64,000 nt of DNA. Origin: Smallanthus sonchifolius. Its lineage: Eukaryota > Streptophyta > Magnoliopsida > Asterales > Asteraceae. Position numbers and translations under genes: made by a program. Of this stretch, positions 45,476 through 55,817 are shown piece by piece (within the stretch, counting starts at the first letter, position 1; each line of letters opens with the position of its first letter). The notes under the pieces are model-generated. The model searched no databases, was not told where the DNA came from, and saw nothing but the letters and a program-made list of their open reading frames with translations. The stretch lies in assembly GCA_023525975.1 (NCBI GenBank), contig CM042024.1, positions 95,979,880 through 96,043,879 of the forward strand, in the 5' to 3' direction.

Positions 45476-45595
45476 GGAATCAACACTCGAACAAAGCTCG
45501 CTCGAGGCAAAAAGCAATTTTAGAATCGTCTGAGTTTCTCGTTTTGATTTTGCCCTTGTACGCGTTTCTTCTTCGCGTCTGTGCTCCAATACCAC
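45476..45595 (-). mobile_element. Family A internal end with primer-site remnant
   Basis: It continues family A copy 2 from 18923 across the nest. It ends with GTGCTCCAATACCACTG, the complement of a slightly changed primer site (TGGTATTGGAGC), directly before the LTR at 45596. This fixes family A as minus-strand here. Confidence 0.6.
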
Positions 45596-45910
45596 TGTAA
45601 CACAGCTATTCAAATTTCCACAGGATCGAATATCAAGAATAAAGAGGATTTCATCAAGAATGTAAATGATTATTGATTAGGGTTCGTCACCCATTGAATG
45701 TTTACATACCATCAATTTTATACAGGGATGAAGGAAACGACGTGACGTTTTCTAAACATCGTAATCCTATAATAAAAATACAAGGATTTACAAGTTTAAC
45801 CCTTCTACTATACTTATATACATAAGACACTAAAACATTAACTATTAACTATTTACTTAATAGAACCACTAACTTTCAATCAAACTTGGTTAACAATTAT
45901 GATGCTAACA
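45596..45910 (-). mobile_element. LTR of family A (5' LTR of copy 2)
   Basis: It starts TGTAACACAG, ends TAACA and is about 315 bp. It matches 4477-4795 and 18144-18385. It is followed by the same 150-bp sequence (to 46063) that follows the truncated LTR at 18385, so that sequence may belong to a longer LTR variant. Confidence 0.7.
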
Positions 45911-46063
45911 TGTTTAAAGACTCGACTTAAAAGGTTGAGAAGTTTTAATTTGAACTTAATAAAGCATTAGGTTAGGTTAAAGTTGATCATTGCTAGCGAT
46001 CTTAGTCTGAACGATTTATAGAGACAACTTTGAAATAGTGAGTTTAATACACAACTAAGGCCT

Positions 46064-46297
46064 TGTTAGAAAGGAAAGGAAAATCAGTGGAGCCATTCAA
46101 GGGATCAGTTTCAATCATCATATCCCGGTTCCAAAATAGAAGATTTGTCCAACCAATTACAGCCTGTATACAGACAAAGGACTTATTTAGTTTCTTTCTA
46201 TTAGACCTTGTAAATCCTTATATATAGTTATGTCTTGTTCCTTTGTATTCATTCAGAAATTAATACAATTCCTTTTACTCAAAAACTTTAGTTATCA
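46064..46297 (+). mobile_element. Copia-type LTR (234 bp)
   Basis: The sequence TGTTAGAAAGG...GTTATCA is followed 9 bp later by TGGTATCAGAGCA (46307-46319), a primer-binding site, and then by a Copia gag start. Short LTR length and an AATAAT/TATATA-rich end fit plant Copia elements. No second LTR is present in the window. Confidence 0.7.
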
Positions 46298-46416
46298 TTG
46301 AAATTATGGTATCAGAGCAGTGTTGAATGATCCTAGGATTAACACGAATTGCTCATCATCTACCTCTCAATTACCTTCCAAACGCTACCATATCTGATGG
46401 CAGGAGAAAAATCACC

Positions 46417-46596
46417 ATGAACAACGATGATCTAACCATTCAAATAGCAAACCTCCTCAAGAATAGCCTCAATCCCCAAAATCAAAACCCCAAACAGAAT
46501 CTCTCCGATAGCCTCAAATTCAGCCTCAACCTCAATAGCCAAAATTATGCCATGTGGACTCGAATGATTCGGCAACTCCGGTTAGACCGTGGATAA
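46417..46596 (+). pseudogene. gag: Copia gag, N-terminal fragment
   Basis: From the ATG at 46417 the product reads MNNDDLTIQIANLLKN, then SLNLNSQNYAMWTRMIRQL, the N-terminal motif of Copia gag proteins (N-YxxW). It stops at 46596 and no further gag or pol follows. A diverged copy of the motif DNA (CCAAAATTATGCC, TGTGG, CTCGAATGAT) recurs at 46641, next to a Helitron end. Confidence 0.75.
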
Positions 46597-46731
46597 ATCG
46601 GGGTATCATTTTTGTTTATATAGTTATTACTTATATAAATAACCAAAATTATGCCCTGTGGGCTCGAATGATCTAACGATTCTTTTTTTTTTGTTTATAT
46701 AGTTATTAATTATATAATTTTTATAGTTCAA

Positions 46732-46760
46732 CCCGTGTAATACACGGGTACCTAACCTAG
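46732..46760 (+). mobile_element. Helitron 3' terminus
   Basis: A perfect hairpin (CCCGTGTA-A-TACACGGG, 46732-46748) is followed after 8 nt by CTAG at 46757-46760 and then T, the standard Helitron 3' end. The 5' end was not found, so the element length is unknown. The Copia gag fragment upstream may lie inside it. Confidence 0.7.
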
Positions 46761-46954
46761 TTAAGAACAAATTAAAATTTCAGTTCCATTAAATTCTACA
46801 AATTAAACACATTAAACAAATGGAATTTATATTCGAGTCCCATTGAATTCCGCTACCAAACACACCCTTACTTAATTCTCCCTTACTATCTAAACATTAT
46901 GAAGAATTACCCTTAATTGAACAACACTATATAATCAAATTGCATTACGGTAAG

Positions 46955-47477
46955 TAGGGCTAGAAAAATATGTCTAGTCGAGTTAGGCAAGTTGAACCCG
47001 TTTAGACACGATTTTATTATAATCGTGCCGACCCATTTATGACCTATATCCGTTTAACTCAAACCCAAACCCGTTCAACTTCGTGTCGTGTTGTGTCATG
47101 TAAACGGGTCATGTGAAAAATTGTCAGCCCTATTGGAAACTGAAAGGTTAGCGCTCGAAAGTGGAAACTAAAAAGTTAGCGCTGGAAAATGGAAACCGAA
47201 AGGTTAGGTTATATGATATTCTAACATAATTTTATATATTTAATCATTTAAAAATATAAAATTATATAGTTTTGATAAATATGTTATAAACAGGTTGTGT
47301 TAACATTTAACGCGATTAGTTAAACGGGTCTAATTGTGTCATCAACGAGTTAAACCCATTCAAACATGATTTTAATCATGTTATAATCGTGTCGACCCGT
47401 TTATTACCCATATTCGTTTAATCAAAACCAAACTAGTTTAACTTCATGTCGTGTCGTGTAAGAAATTGACAACCCTA
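46955..47477. mobile_element. hAT-like MITE
   Basis: It is bounded by an exact 8-bp duplication, ACGGTAAG (46947-46954 and 47478-47485), with short imperfect inverted ends TAGGGCTAG and CAACCCTA. The 8-bp duplication is typical of hAT transposons. The subterminal regions contain several GTGTCGTGT and AAACGGGT words in both orientations. The centre has three copies of GGAAACTGAAAGGTTAG. There is no transposase ORF. Confidence 0.75.
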
Positions 47478-48171
47478 ACGGTAAGTGACTAGTCTATTGG
47501 TAATTTATAGGAACTCTAATAAATTGAAATCTTTTTCTGTGTGGGAAGAATATTAATTGACTTCATATATGATTAATTTTTATTTTTAATATTGTAATGC
47601 TGCAGATTCTAGTTTTGTACAGACCCATAAACTTTTTTCATGGGTGTCTGAAATTTTTAGGGTCGGTTAACTAACGATATATAACGCGTATATAACACTA
47701 TATTTTTTTATGGGGGATGATCAGGGGGCGATTACAAAATTTTACAGGGGCAATCGAGATTTTAACGTGTATATGACACTAAAAAAGTTCTATGAAGGGC
47801 GGCTGCCCCCGTCAGTTCAACATAGGTCCGCCTATGCTTCTGTCTTGTGCGTAAATCTCCACAGAGTAAGGTTTGTTTTTCCTTTACCTCATTTTTTTAA
47901 TCCTCTTATGTGTTTATGAAAATATGAGATATTTGATTGTTAGATGTTAACAAGTTTCTATACGCACCAACGGACTCAGGAATTTTTATTCACCCGATCA
48001 TTAATTTTCGGTATTTAGATGTGTATCAATTCAATTTATAAGGATAAGTAAAACACCTCATAATTCGTATTAAGGACCAAACATATGAATATTTCATAAA
48101 ACACTTAAATTTAAAGTGTTACCAATAACGTCATACAAATCAAAAAAATTTAAATTGCTAAATTATGTTAA
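47478..48171. other. Intergenic DNA without a recognised gene
   Basis: The block at about 47620-47850 (TTCATGGGTGTCTGAA, GGGGGCGGCTGCCCCCGTCAGTT) looks like a dispersed plant repeat; its short forward frame (from 47710) has no recognisable domain. The rest is AT-rich. Confidence 0.4.
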
Positions 48172-48780
48172 CTAGTTAATGCGTACCCGCGCGCTATGGG
48201 ATGTTAAAATTCGTAGGCTTGGTTTCTATGACCTTTATACTGGTATTAACATTGTCAAAAAAATTCACGTCAAAACACTGATAAAATAAACATGTCGAAA
48301 CGACAAATCCGAAATTCTATAAACCAACATATTTTGCGTCGGTGACAGTGACGTTGTTAAGTACACAAAGAGAAGCGTATGAAGTTGCAGTGGCTCGATT
48401 CTGAATATCAAAATGTGGATAAAAAATTACATGGCAACGGTATATATGGCAATCAAGAAAAAGTCACGCAGTATTAAAAATGAGCGTTAGAAACACGAAA
48501 GCATATTTAAAAAAAAAAGAAAGTAGTGCAGATATATCTTATTTTGCCCACCTCAATTTTGAATAAATTTAGCTCAAAACACAGAACGGCTTGGTTTAGA
48601 AAAAAATGTATACCGAAACGTATATAAGGATAAGTACCGTTGAAACGTAGACACGAAAGGATATTTAAAATAAGAAGTAAAAACACATCATATTAGACCC
48701 CAACTTGATTTTGAATAAAATTTACGTCGAAGTGTAGACCTACTCGGTTATAAATAAAACAATAACATGAAAAAGGGTAA
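48172..48780 (-). mobile_element. Probable Helitron 3' end and body (minus strand)
   Basis: The complement ends ...GCGCGCGGGTACGCATTAACTAG followed by T. CTAG lies at 48172-48175, with a GC-rich CCC...GGG hairpin about 12 nt before it. The interior is related to window positions 1-210. The 5' TC end was not located, so the right boundary is a guess. Confidence 0.4.
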
Positions 48781-48845
48781 AAATGCAAGTTTATGCAAAT
48801 CAAGAGGTTATTTCATCATATTTCTTGTTTTAATCTTTGTTTTTG

Positions 48846-48848
<3 letters not shown>

Positions 48849-48889
<41 letters not shown>
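48849..48889. repeat. (TA)n microsatellite
   Basis: A pure TA run of about 40 bp. Confidence 0.95.
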
Positions 48890-48892
<3 letters not shown>

Positions 48893-50723
48893 AACAACAC
48901 ACTCTAAATCTACTCATAATCTACAACATTTATCAATGACGGGACAAGAACTCACAACTCCTTAGGAAACGGACACCATACAACATATCTTGATACCATT
49001 GAGTCAAATGCCCTTTCATTAGTAAATGGTATAAAACAGAAATGGTTATAAGTTTGTCATAATTCGATTTCTAAAATACCTAAAAGGCAAGGATTTGTGT
49101 CTTATTACGATTATGCCTGATAAATTATTTTAAAGAGAGTACAAAAAGTTTACAAATATAATAATTTTATGAAAAAGTAATTGTAAGATTATTTAGATAA
49201 ATATGATTAGTTTGTAATTTGTAATGATTATAATAGGCAAAGTATTGGCCCTTTTATTTATTATTATTTTTTTCGTTTTTAAATAACTTTGGAAGTGCTT
49301 ATTCACAGGTCTCCTCCTGTGAATAATAATAATAAAAAGTTTCTGCGTTGGGGGAGGGTCGAACCTGGGTGAATGGTATAAATTTTATTCAATCTAACCT
49401 GGGACAAATGGAGTTTATTTATCTCGAGTCTAACACTCTCACTATATATATATACTCTATTCTAATAAAAATAAATAAGAGGATCCAAGCATCACCACAT
49501 TCAATCCCATAAGTTTTTTTCTTCCAAAACCACTAATGACCTGTTTGATAATTTAGCGGATCCTAATGACCCGTTTCAAAGCGGATCTAAACGTAAATAT
49601 TGGAAATCCATAAATGTAAATACTAAAAAAAGAATGTTTGATTTTGACAGTAATATTAAAAATATTGAATTGCCAGATTTAAAGAAATTTTGAATATAAT
49701 TTCCAAATGTTATACGAAAAGCAAGGTGGTGATAATTTTTTATATTTGAAATTCCTTAAAAAGAGTATTAAATATATTGTAATAATAAATTTGAATTAAA
49801 GAAATAATTCAGTCACACTAATATAAAGTTGTTTAAATTTTAAAAATGATATAATCTCTATTCCTATTCTATTATCTATTATTTATTATCTCTATTCTAT
49901 TAAAAGAATAAATATAGGTGTCATGTAACAATGTGACATCTTCTTGTTTCTTGTTAACCTAATTTTTTTTTCCACACATTTCTAAAGTCAACCGGTCATC
50001 ATTTAGGGTCAAAATTTTTTACATTCTCCATTCAATCTCTTCATATTTAACTTATTTTCTTTTTAAAAAATTATATAAATAAACATTTTATCAAATCAAT
50101 TCACCATTGACTTATAATGGTGAATTGATTTGGTAAAATGTTTATTTATGTAATTTAAATAAAATGTGTTAGAATAAAGTTTACTAATATTATAATAGTG
50201 ATTTTTTAATTAGGTTTGATATTTATAAATAAATTTTTTATTTTAATTCATAAATTTTAATAGTTAGTTTTTAATTAAAATTAAGAAAGTTGTAAATATT
50301 TATTTTTAAAAAGGGTTTTATATTTTAAAATTTTATTTTTTGAAAAATGACAAGATTTTTTTTTTTCAAAAAAATATGTTAGGTTTCAATTCTAATTTAT
50401 TAGTTTTAATCTTTTCATATTTAATTTTAAAAATTTTAATTTAAATTGTGGCAATATATTAAAGAGTGAGATTTTTAAATTTTGAATTTAAAAAACAATA
50501 TATTATTGAAATTTAAATTTTATTTGTATCTTTTTATTTTTTTTTAAATGAGAGATTTAGTATTAAAAGTTTAGCAAGATTTTCCGTATACAAAGCGAGA
50601 TGTTTTAAAAAAAATTAAATTAATTTTGATACGCAATTTTAATTACAACTTAAATATTTGTAAATATGTTATAATATCAAGATTAAAGTTTCTACAAATA
50701 GACTAATAGAGTTTCAAGAAACT
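48890..50723. other. AT-rich DNA with possible Helitron 5' ends
   Basis: No genes are recognised. TCTATTCTAATAAAAATA (near 49456) and TCTATTCTATTAAAAGAATA (near 49882) look like plant Helitron 5' ends. They precede a decayed Helitron helicase at 51.3-51.7 kb and might belong to it. A short open frame near 49540-49690 (charged, ending ...LPDLKKF) is unassigned. Confidence 0.35.
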
Positions 50724-50742
50724 AATAAAATGGAGAAACAAC

Positions 50743-50856
50743 CACCAGGGTTGGTGGCCTAGTGGCAGAGGCAAAGCCTCTTGAAACACCTAGGTTTAGA
50801 GGTCGTGGGTTCAAGTCCCACATAAGTAAAGAAATTCGTCGTTCTAAAAAAAAATA
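50743..50856 (+). mobile_element. tRNA-derived SINE with 19-bp target duplication
   Basis: Box A (TGGCCTAGTGG, near 50755) and box B (GGGTTCAAGTCCC, near 50806) are well preserved. An A-rich tail ends the element. Flanks are AATAAAATGGAGAAACAAC at 50724-50742 and again at 50857-50875, identical over 19 bp, so insertion is fairly recent. Confidence 0.85.
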
Positions 50857-51273
50857 AATAAAATGGAGAAACAACGTATGTAAGGAAATCGTTGACCAAT
50901 TTGATTATATCCGATTTCTTTGACTCCCTCCTGACTTCAATCAGGTTCGCACCGTTGGACCTTTATATCGATCGGTTTTGGCTATTTTGTGTTTTCAGTC
51001 ATTGAGAAAAAGAAACTTCATTTTTTGTTGCTATTTGTGGGTGTTAATATTTTTTACATTTCAATTCGGTTTTGGTATTGAAATTACGAAACAGTTAAGA
51101 GTATATGGTTATATTTAATTTCGTTAGGTCGTGTTCTTCATCTTTATGTTCTAATCTTTGAGTTATGTTCATTTTTATGTTTTAAGACAATTCTTTCACA
51201 CATTTATGTTCATTTTTATGTTTTAAGACAATTCTTTCACACATTTGAGTTATGCTATTAAAAAATATTGATA

Positions 51274-51672
51274 AAAAATGGTTTATGTAATGGAACAAGA
51301 CTTCAGGTCAAATCACTAGGAAATCATGTTATAGAAGCAGAGAGTATATCTGGAAGCAACATTGGTTATCGCAATTTTATCTCTATAATTGGGTTAACAT
51401 ATTCAGACAAAAGAATTTCATTTAAATTTCAAAAAGAAAATATATAATTGTTGTATGTTTTGCAATAATCATGAATAAAAGTCTAGGACAATCACTTTCA
51501 AAGGTTGGTTTGTATTTGAAAGATCCATTGTCTATTCAAGACCAGCTGTATGTTGAATTATCAAAAGTTAAAAGTTAACTTGGACTTAAGTTATTAATTT
51601 TTGATAAACATGAAAAAGTTACCAATACCACGTCAAATGTTGTATACAATGACGTATTTTCAAATTTGTAAA
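51274..51672 (+). pseudogene. Helitron Pif1-like helicase, C-terminal relic
   Basis: Two frames carry the conserved end of plant Helitron RepHel helicases. The first has NGLCNGTRLQVK, GNHVIEAES, SGSNIGYR and SDKRISFKFQ (to a stop near 51446). After a frameshift the second has NKSLGQSLSKVGLYLKDP, DQLYVELSKVKS, a stop, then TNTTSNVVYNDVFSNL and the natural stop at 51672. The rolling-circle Rep domain and most of the helicase are not recognisable upstream. This is the relic of an autonomous Helitron. Confidence 0.8.
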
Positions 51673-51891
51673 ACATCATTGTAAGGTTTCATTTGTTTTG
51701 TAATTTAATGTATTGTAAAAAGTACATCACTTATGAAATGTATTTTCATGTATTTTTTTGATGTTTTGATTACTTTCATCCATATAATCTTAACATTAAA
51801 CAAAATGCAAAAGTTACCAATCCAATATCAAATGTTGTATATAAAAGAGGTGTTAAAATATTTATCAATATAATCTTAACGTTTCACCCCG

Positions 51892-51969
51892 TGTAACATC
51901 CCGAAAATAAGACGATTAAATAACGAGCTTTCGGTGGGAGTAAAATAAAAGAATAAGGAGGTTATGGCA
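51892..51969 (+). mobile_element. Fragment of a gypsy LTR start
   Basis: TGTAACATCCCGAAAATAAG begins directly after CACCCCG, which looks like the start of the helicase element's 3' hairpin. Only 78 bp remain before another LTR begins. Confidence 0.5.
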
Positions 51970-52753
51970 TGTAAGACCCCGAACCCGGAAGTTCTCACTT
52001 GTTGGATTTACTCATAAACATAGTCTTCATTTACTGAATTTAAATAAAACGTTCAAGCATAGCAGAAGCGTACATCATTCAATTACATAAACAACGGAAG
52101 TCTTAAACATTCAAAACATTGTCTTATCAATAAACAAATAGATAGGATGTCAGTCTTGAACCAAGTAGCCTTCATGCCTTTGCTAGTCCCTCTTTTTGCT
52201 ACCTGAAAAGCATACTAAAAGTCAGCTAACGCTGGTGAGTTCTAGTTTAAAGAAATTAGGTATAAACATCATTTATTTATAAGTATGTAACTATACATAT
52301 ATATATATATATATATTAACATTTCATTTGCCTTCATTTAACATTCATTGGTTATACACATATGGGTGATCAGACCGTCATTACGTATGTCACAAAGACA
52401 AATGTTTCATCCTACCGTGATAGTCCGTCATTCATACCATCCTACTGAAGTAGTGCGTCATTCGTTCGTACCGTCCGACTACCTTTCTAGCCGGCCATCC
52501 TTCGTACAGTCGTAATCCGTCCTTTCGCTCTAAGGCATTCGTTTCCCATTCGAACTATATATGCAGCCGTGCTTCGTAAGGGCCTCTGTTTACAGTAGTA
52601 GCCGTATTTAATCTACCTTTCTAGACTTTATCATTCCGTCTGCATAAATAGTCGTATGGTAGTCCGTCTACCGTAGTAGCCATTTTCATAATACCGTCCT
52701 ACCGAAGTAGTCCGTCCTTTCTTTCCTTAATGTTAGCACATTCATAACATGCA
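51970..52753 (-). mobile_element. Partial LTR related to the 13-29 kb chromoviruses
   Basis: It starts TGTAAGACCCCGAACCCGG. It shares the acceptor block (GCATACTAAAAGTCAGCTAACGCTGGTGAGTTC, 52211-52243) and overall order with the LTRs at 13194 and 20181. It includes repeated CCGTCCTACCGAAGTAGT-like units (52375-52720). It is cut by the TA tract and the SIRE-like element. Confidence 0.65.
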
Positions 52754-52778
52754 ATATATATATATATATATATATATA
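52754..52778. repeat. (TA)n tract at the SIRE-like insertion site
   Basis: A short TA run directly before the LTR start at 52779. Confidence 0.9.
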
Positions 52779-53424
52779 TGTTAGATCGTGAAAGTACAAG
52801 ATGGTTCTGTTCTTAGTTGAAATTGGCAGAAACAATAGCAACTACACAAGTATAATCGAGTAAACAGAAAGAATACTAATAAGAACACTGTTGTATTAAG
52901 CTTTTGTGAATAAACGATTACAAATGAAAACTCTATCAAGAAGCACACTTACAATGAAGTGTTTACACAGTATTTATACTAACTTAGAATCAAGACAGAC
53001 CCTTGATTCTAAGGATCAGATCTAACACAGACCGTTGAGCTTTTGTACAAAGCTAATAATACAAGTTTAGTCTAAACTAGCTAACTTTATTGAAGCGTCT
53101 TCTTTATGCATCATTACTTGCATGCTTGGAGAAGAGCATTGTTGTCCGTCATTGGTTGCACCATTAAGGTTCCTTCTGCTTTGAGTGTGCCAGTAGCTTT
53201 TGCAGAAAGTTGTCAGTGACTCTTGGCATGGATAGTCAGCTGCAACGATTTATTTTCAAGGCACAAGGCTGTCAGCAGCAAGGATGAGGATCAGCATCAA
53301 GACTGATCTGTTGAACGCTGCTGATAAGCCTATCAGCAGCAACAAGTGTTGAACGCTGCTGATAAGCCTATCAATATCATTTGTACTTAGAAGAATTTTG
53401 TTGCAATCAGTCTTTGGTTCTACA
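52779..53424 (-). repeat. 3' LTR (646 bp) of the SIRE-like element
   Basis: Plus-strand ends are TGTTAGATCG and GGTTCTACA. The polypurine tract follows (complement CTAGGGGGAGTT, 53425-53438). It contains a tandem copy of GTTGAACGCTGCTGATAAGC (near 53310 and 53347) and many CAGCAGCAA words that also occur in the spacer at 60.8-61.4 kb. Confidence 0.75.
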
Positions 53425-53469
53425 AACTCCCCCTAGACTGATGCTACCAAAATTCTTCTAATCTCTTTG

Positions 53470-53718
53470 TTACTGAAGCTTTTGCATGTGGCAGACTATC
53501 CTTGCAACCTCATAGCCTCTTGGATCCTTGCTGGGATTGTTCAGTGGAAGCTCAGACAGAGTCTTGATGTCTTTACTTGGCATTTTGAAAATCGTCTTGC
53601 TTGAACATCTCATCTGCTGCTTCTTAACATCAGTTAAGGTGAACTCATCCAGATCAGCATTGTAGGACCAACTTACAAATGGAGAGTGGGACTGAAGTGG
53701 TTTGATATCTATGATCAC
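53470..53718 (-). pseudogene. 3' ORF of the SIRE-like element, C-terminal piece
   Basis: This 82-codon piece continues the ORF cut at 56737 by the solo LTR. The target duplication lies at the junction. It has the conserved tail pattern (FVSWSYNADLDEFTL, RCSSKTIFKMPSKDIKTLSEL, GYEVARIV). No membrane segment is seen. Confidence 0.7.
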
Positions 53719-55012
53719 ATCTGTGACACCCTAGAAATTTTATTTTATTATTTATTTTAATTTTCGGGACGAAAATTCTTTCAACTAGGGGATGATGTGA
53801 CAACCCGGATTTTCCAGGTTAACTCCGTTAACCAATTACAGTTAAACCCTTACCTAGTTAACCTAATCTTAAACCTCGGGGACTGATTCTGTCATAAATG
53901 AAACTCAAACTGCAGGGTCTAAAGCTGTAATTAGCCTAAAGTTATACCTGTTGACTCTAAAAAGTCAAAATCAATTGATGTTGTTTCTGTTGACTTTTGG
54001 AAGTCAAAACTGTGACTTCTTAATTCCAATTCACGAATGATAACCGAAATAGATTAAATTTCATAACTGAATGTCATAGTATTGCAATAAACGATCATAG
54101 TTGATCAGTCTATCATTATCATAGTCTAATTAAACTCAATAATTGGAATTAAACCCCGTAACCGTCGAACTCAATGCTAAATCAACTGAATTCGACAAAT
54201 TTAGATTATCAATTCCTATACAAACACCCTGCGCACCTAAATCGAGCATCCCTGAACCTGTTGCACCATCCATTGTGATCAAAGACGCAGCCGTGAACGC
54301 CGGGGAGTAACTAGAGAAGTCGTGACTGACTTTTAGTCGATCTCCACTTTTCCGATATCATCACAGGCAATCGAATACACCACTAGCTTCGTTTTCACTT
54401 CTAGAACCAAAGCCCCATGTTAATTCGGGCTTTCGTTATCGAGATTAACACGATCCAGTACCGGGTTCATGCAGTTTCAATCTAGTTGAACCCTATCAAC
54501 CCGATATCGATTAGTGTAATTGATCGTGTCCTTAGAGTCCTCTTTAGGTCTGGATTGAAAGCCCTATGAAACCCAGGGCTTACATCAGCGAATTAAACTC
54601 GAATCTGATCTAGGGTTCATCTCATTTTCGGTTTAATCAAACCCTAACTCAGACTCAACCTTAATCAAATTAAATTACATGTTTAGATTCGCAATCCCAT
54701 TCTTGATAAAAGCCCTATGATTTCAATAACATCTAACATCAAATCAAACCAATTCGAATCTGGGTTCATGAACCTAGGGTTTCGGGATTTCGATCCAGAA
54801 ATTAACAAACTTAAACTCTATAATTTTACAATTAAAACCACCCACACATTCGCACACCACTAATGAACAAATCCCCTCTGTTATTTGGCTTAATCACGAT
54901 CAGATTCAGTGGTTTGGGGAGGGAGTTTGGATCGGGTTCGTATAGGAGGGAAGAACTCAGGAAAGATTTGTGTTAAAAGCTTTTGAATCCGGTTTCATAA
55001 TGCGAAACCCTA

Positions 55013-55079
55013 GCGGGCGTGATGGTTAAGACATTGGACTTGTAGGCAGGAGACCCGGGTTCGAGTCCGGTCTCCTGCA
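55013..55079 (+). ncRNA. tRNA-like segment with box A and box B inside LTR T3
   Basis: Box A region TGATGGTTAAGACATTGG (55019-55036) and box B GGTTCGAGTCC (55058-55068), the latter in a stem CCGG/CCGG like a T arm. The acceptor arm is not complementary, so this is not a working tRNA. Position relative to the LTR start matches T2. Confidence 0.5.
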
Positions 55080-55817
55080 TTATTTTTTTTGGGCTTTTTC
55101 ATTATATTAAATTTATAAAAATCTATTTCAATATTATTATAATAATATATTAATGTGTTTTAACTCCGGAGACTGCCCGAAGGCTCGAGTCTGAAATTAT
55201 AACCTATTTTTATTACTATTCTCATTTTTATAATAATATATCTATACCGTTTTCAAACCGTGACTTCGTGTAAAATGATATATTTACATTATTTCAACCC
55301 CATGATCTCAATTAAAAAGAATATATTTTTATTTTATTTTTACCACGTTTATAAACCTTTTGAAACGTTTCAAATAAATAAATAGTATAATTATTTATAT
55401 TATTTACCCTCGGTTTTCATCATCGATTAAAAATAATAGATTTATTATTTTTGACACACAAAAGATTATTTGGTTAAACCCACGAACTTAAAAATAATAT
55501 GTATAGTTATATTATTTTCCTAACCATTTTAAATGGCTAACGTACGAACATATTTATTAATATTATTCGAAATTGGAAACGTTCGACACGAAATACTCAT
55601 TCCAATTATTTATTAAGAAATCCTATTTCCCGTAGACACGTTCGTCTACTCGTAAATCTTAAGTATGTTAGGACGTTCAATCTTCCTTGTCGTCGTCACA
55701 TATTCCCATTGAGTCCCTAACTGTTATGTTGTAATACTACGACATTTGTGAGCCGTATCAGGCTACCGCTTGAGATCTTAATCTCGTACTTGTGTGATTA
55801 CTACCTACGCCGTTTAG

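Noticed and set aside
49310..49400. Possible minus-strand SINE (GGTCGAACCTGGGTGA resembles a reversed box B)
   Set aside because: No box A at the right distance, no tail and no target duplication could be found.
49540..49690. Short charged ORF (about 50 codons, ends LPDLKKF)
   Set aside because: No start context, no recognised family and a highly AT-rich setting; chance is more likely, though a captured exon is possible.
55013..55079. Functional tRNA gene
   Set aside because: Box A and B and a T-arm-like stem are present, but the acceptor ends do not pair; kept only as a tRNA-like segment.
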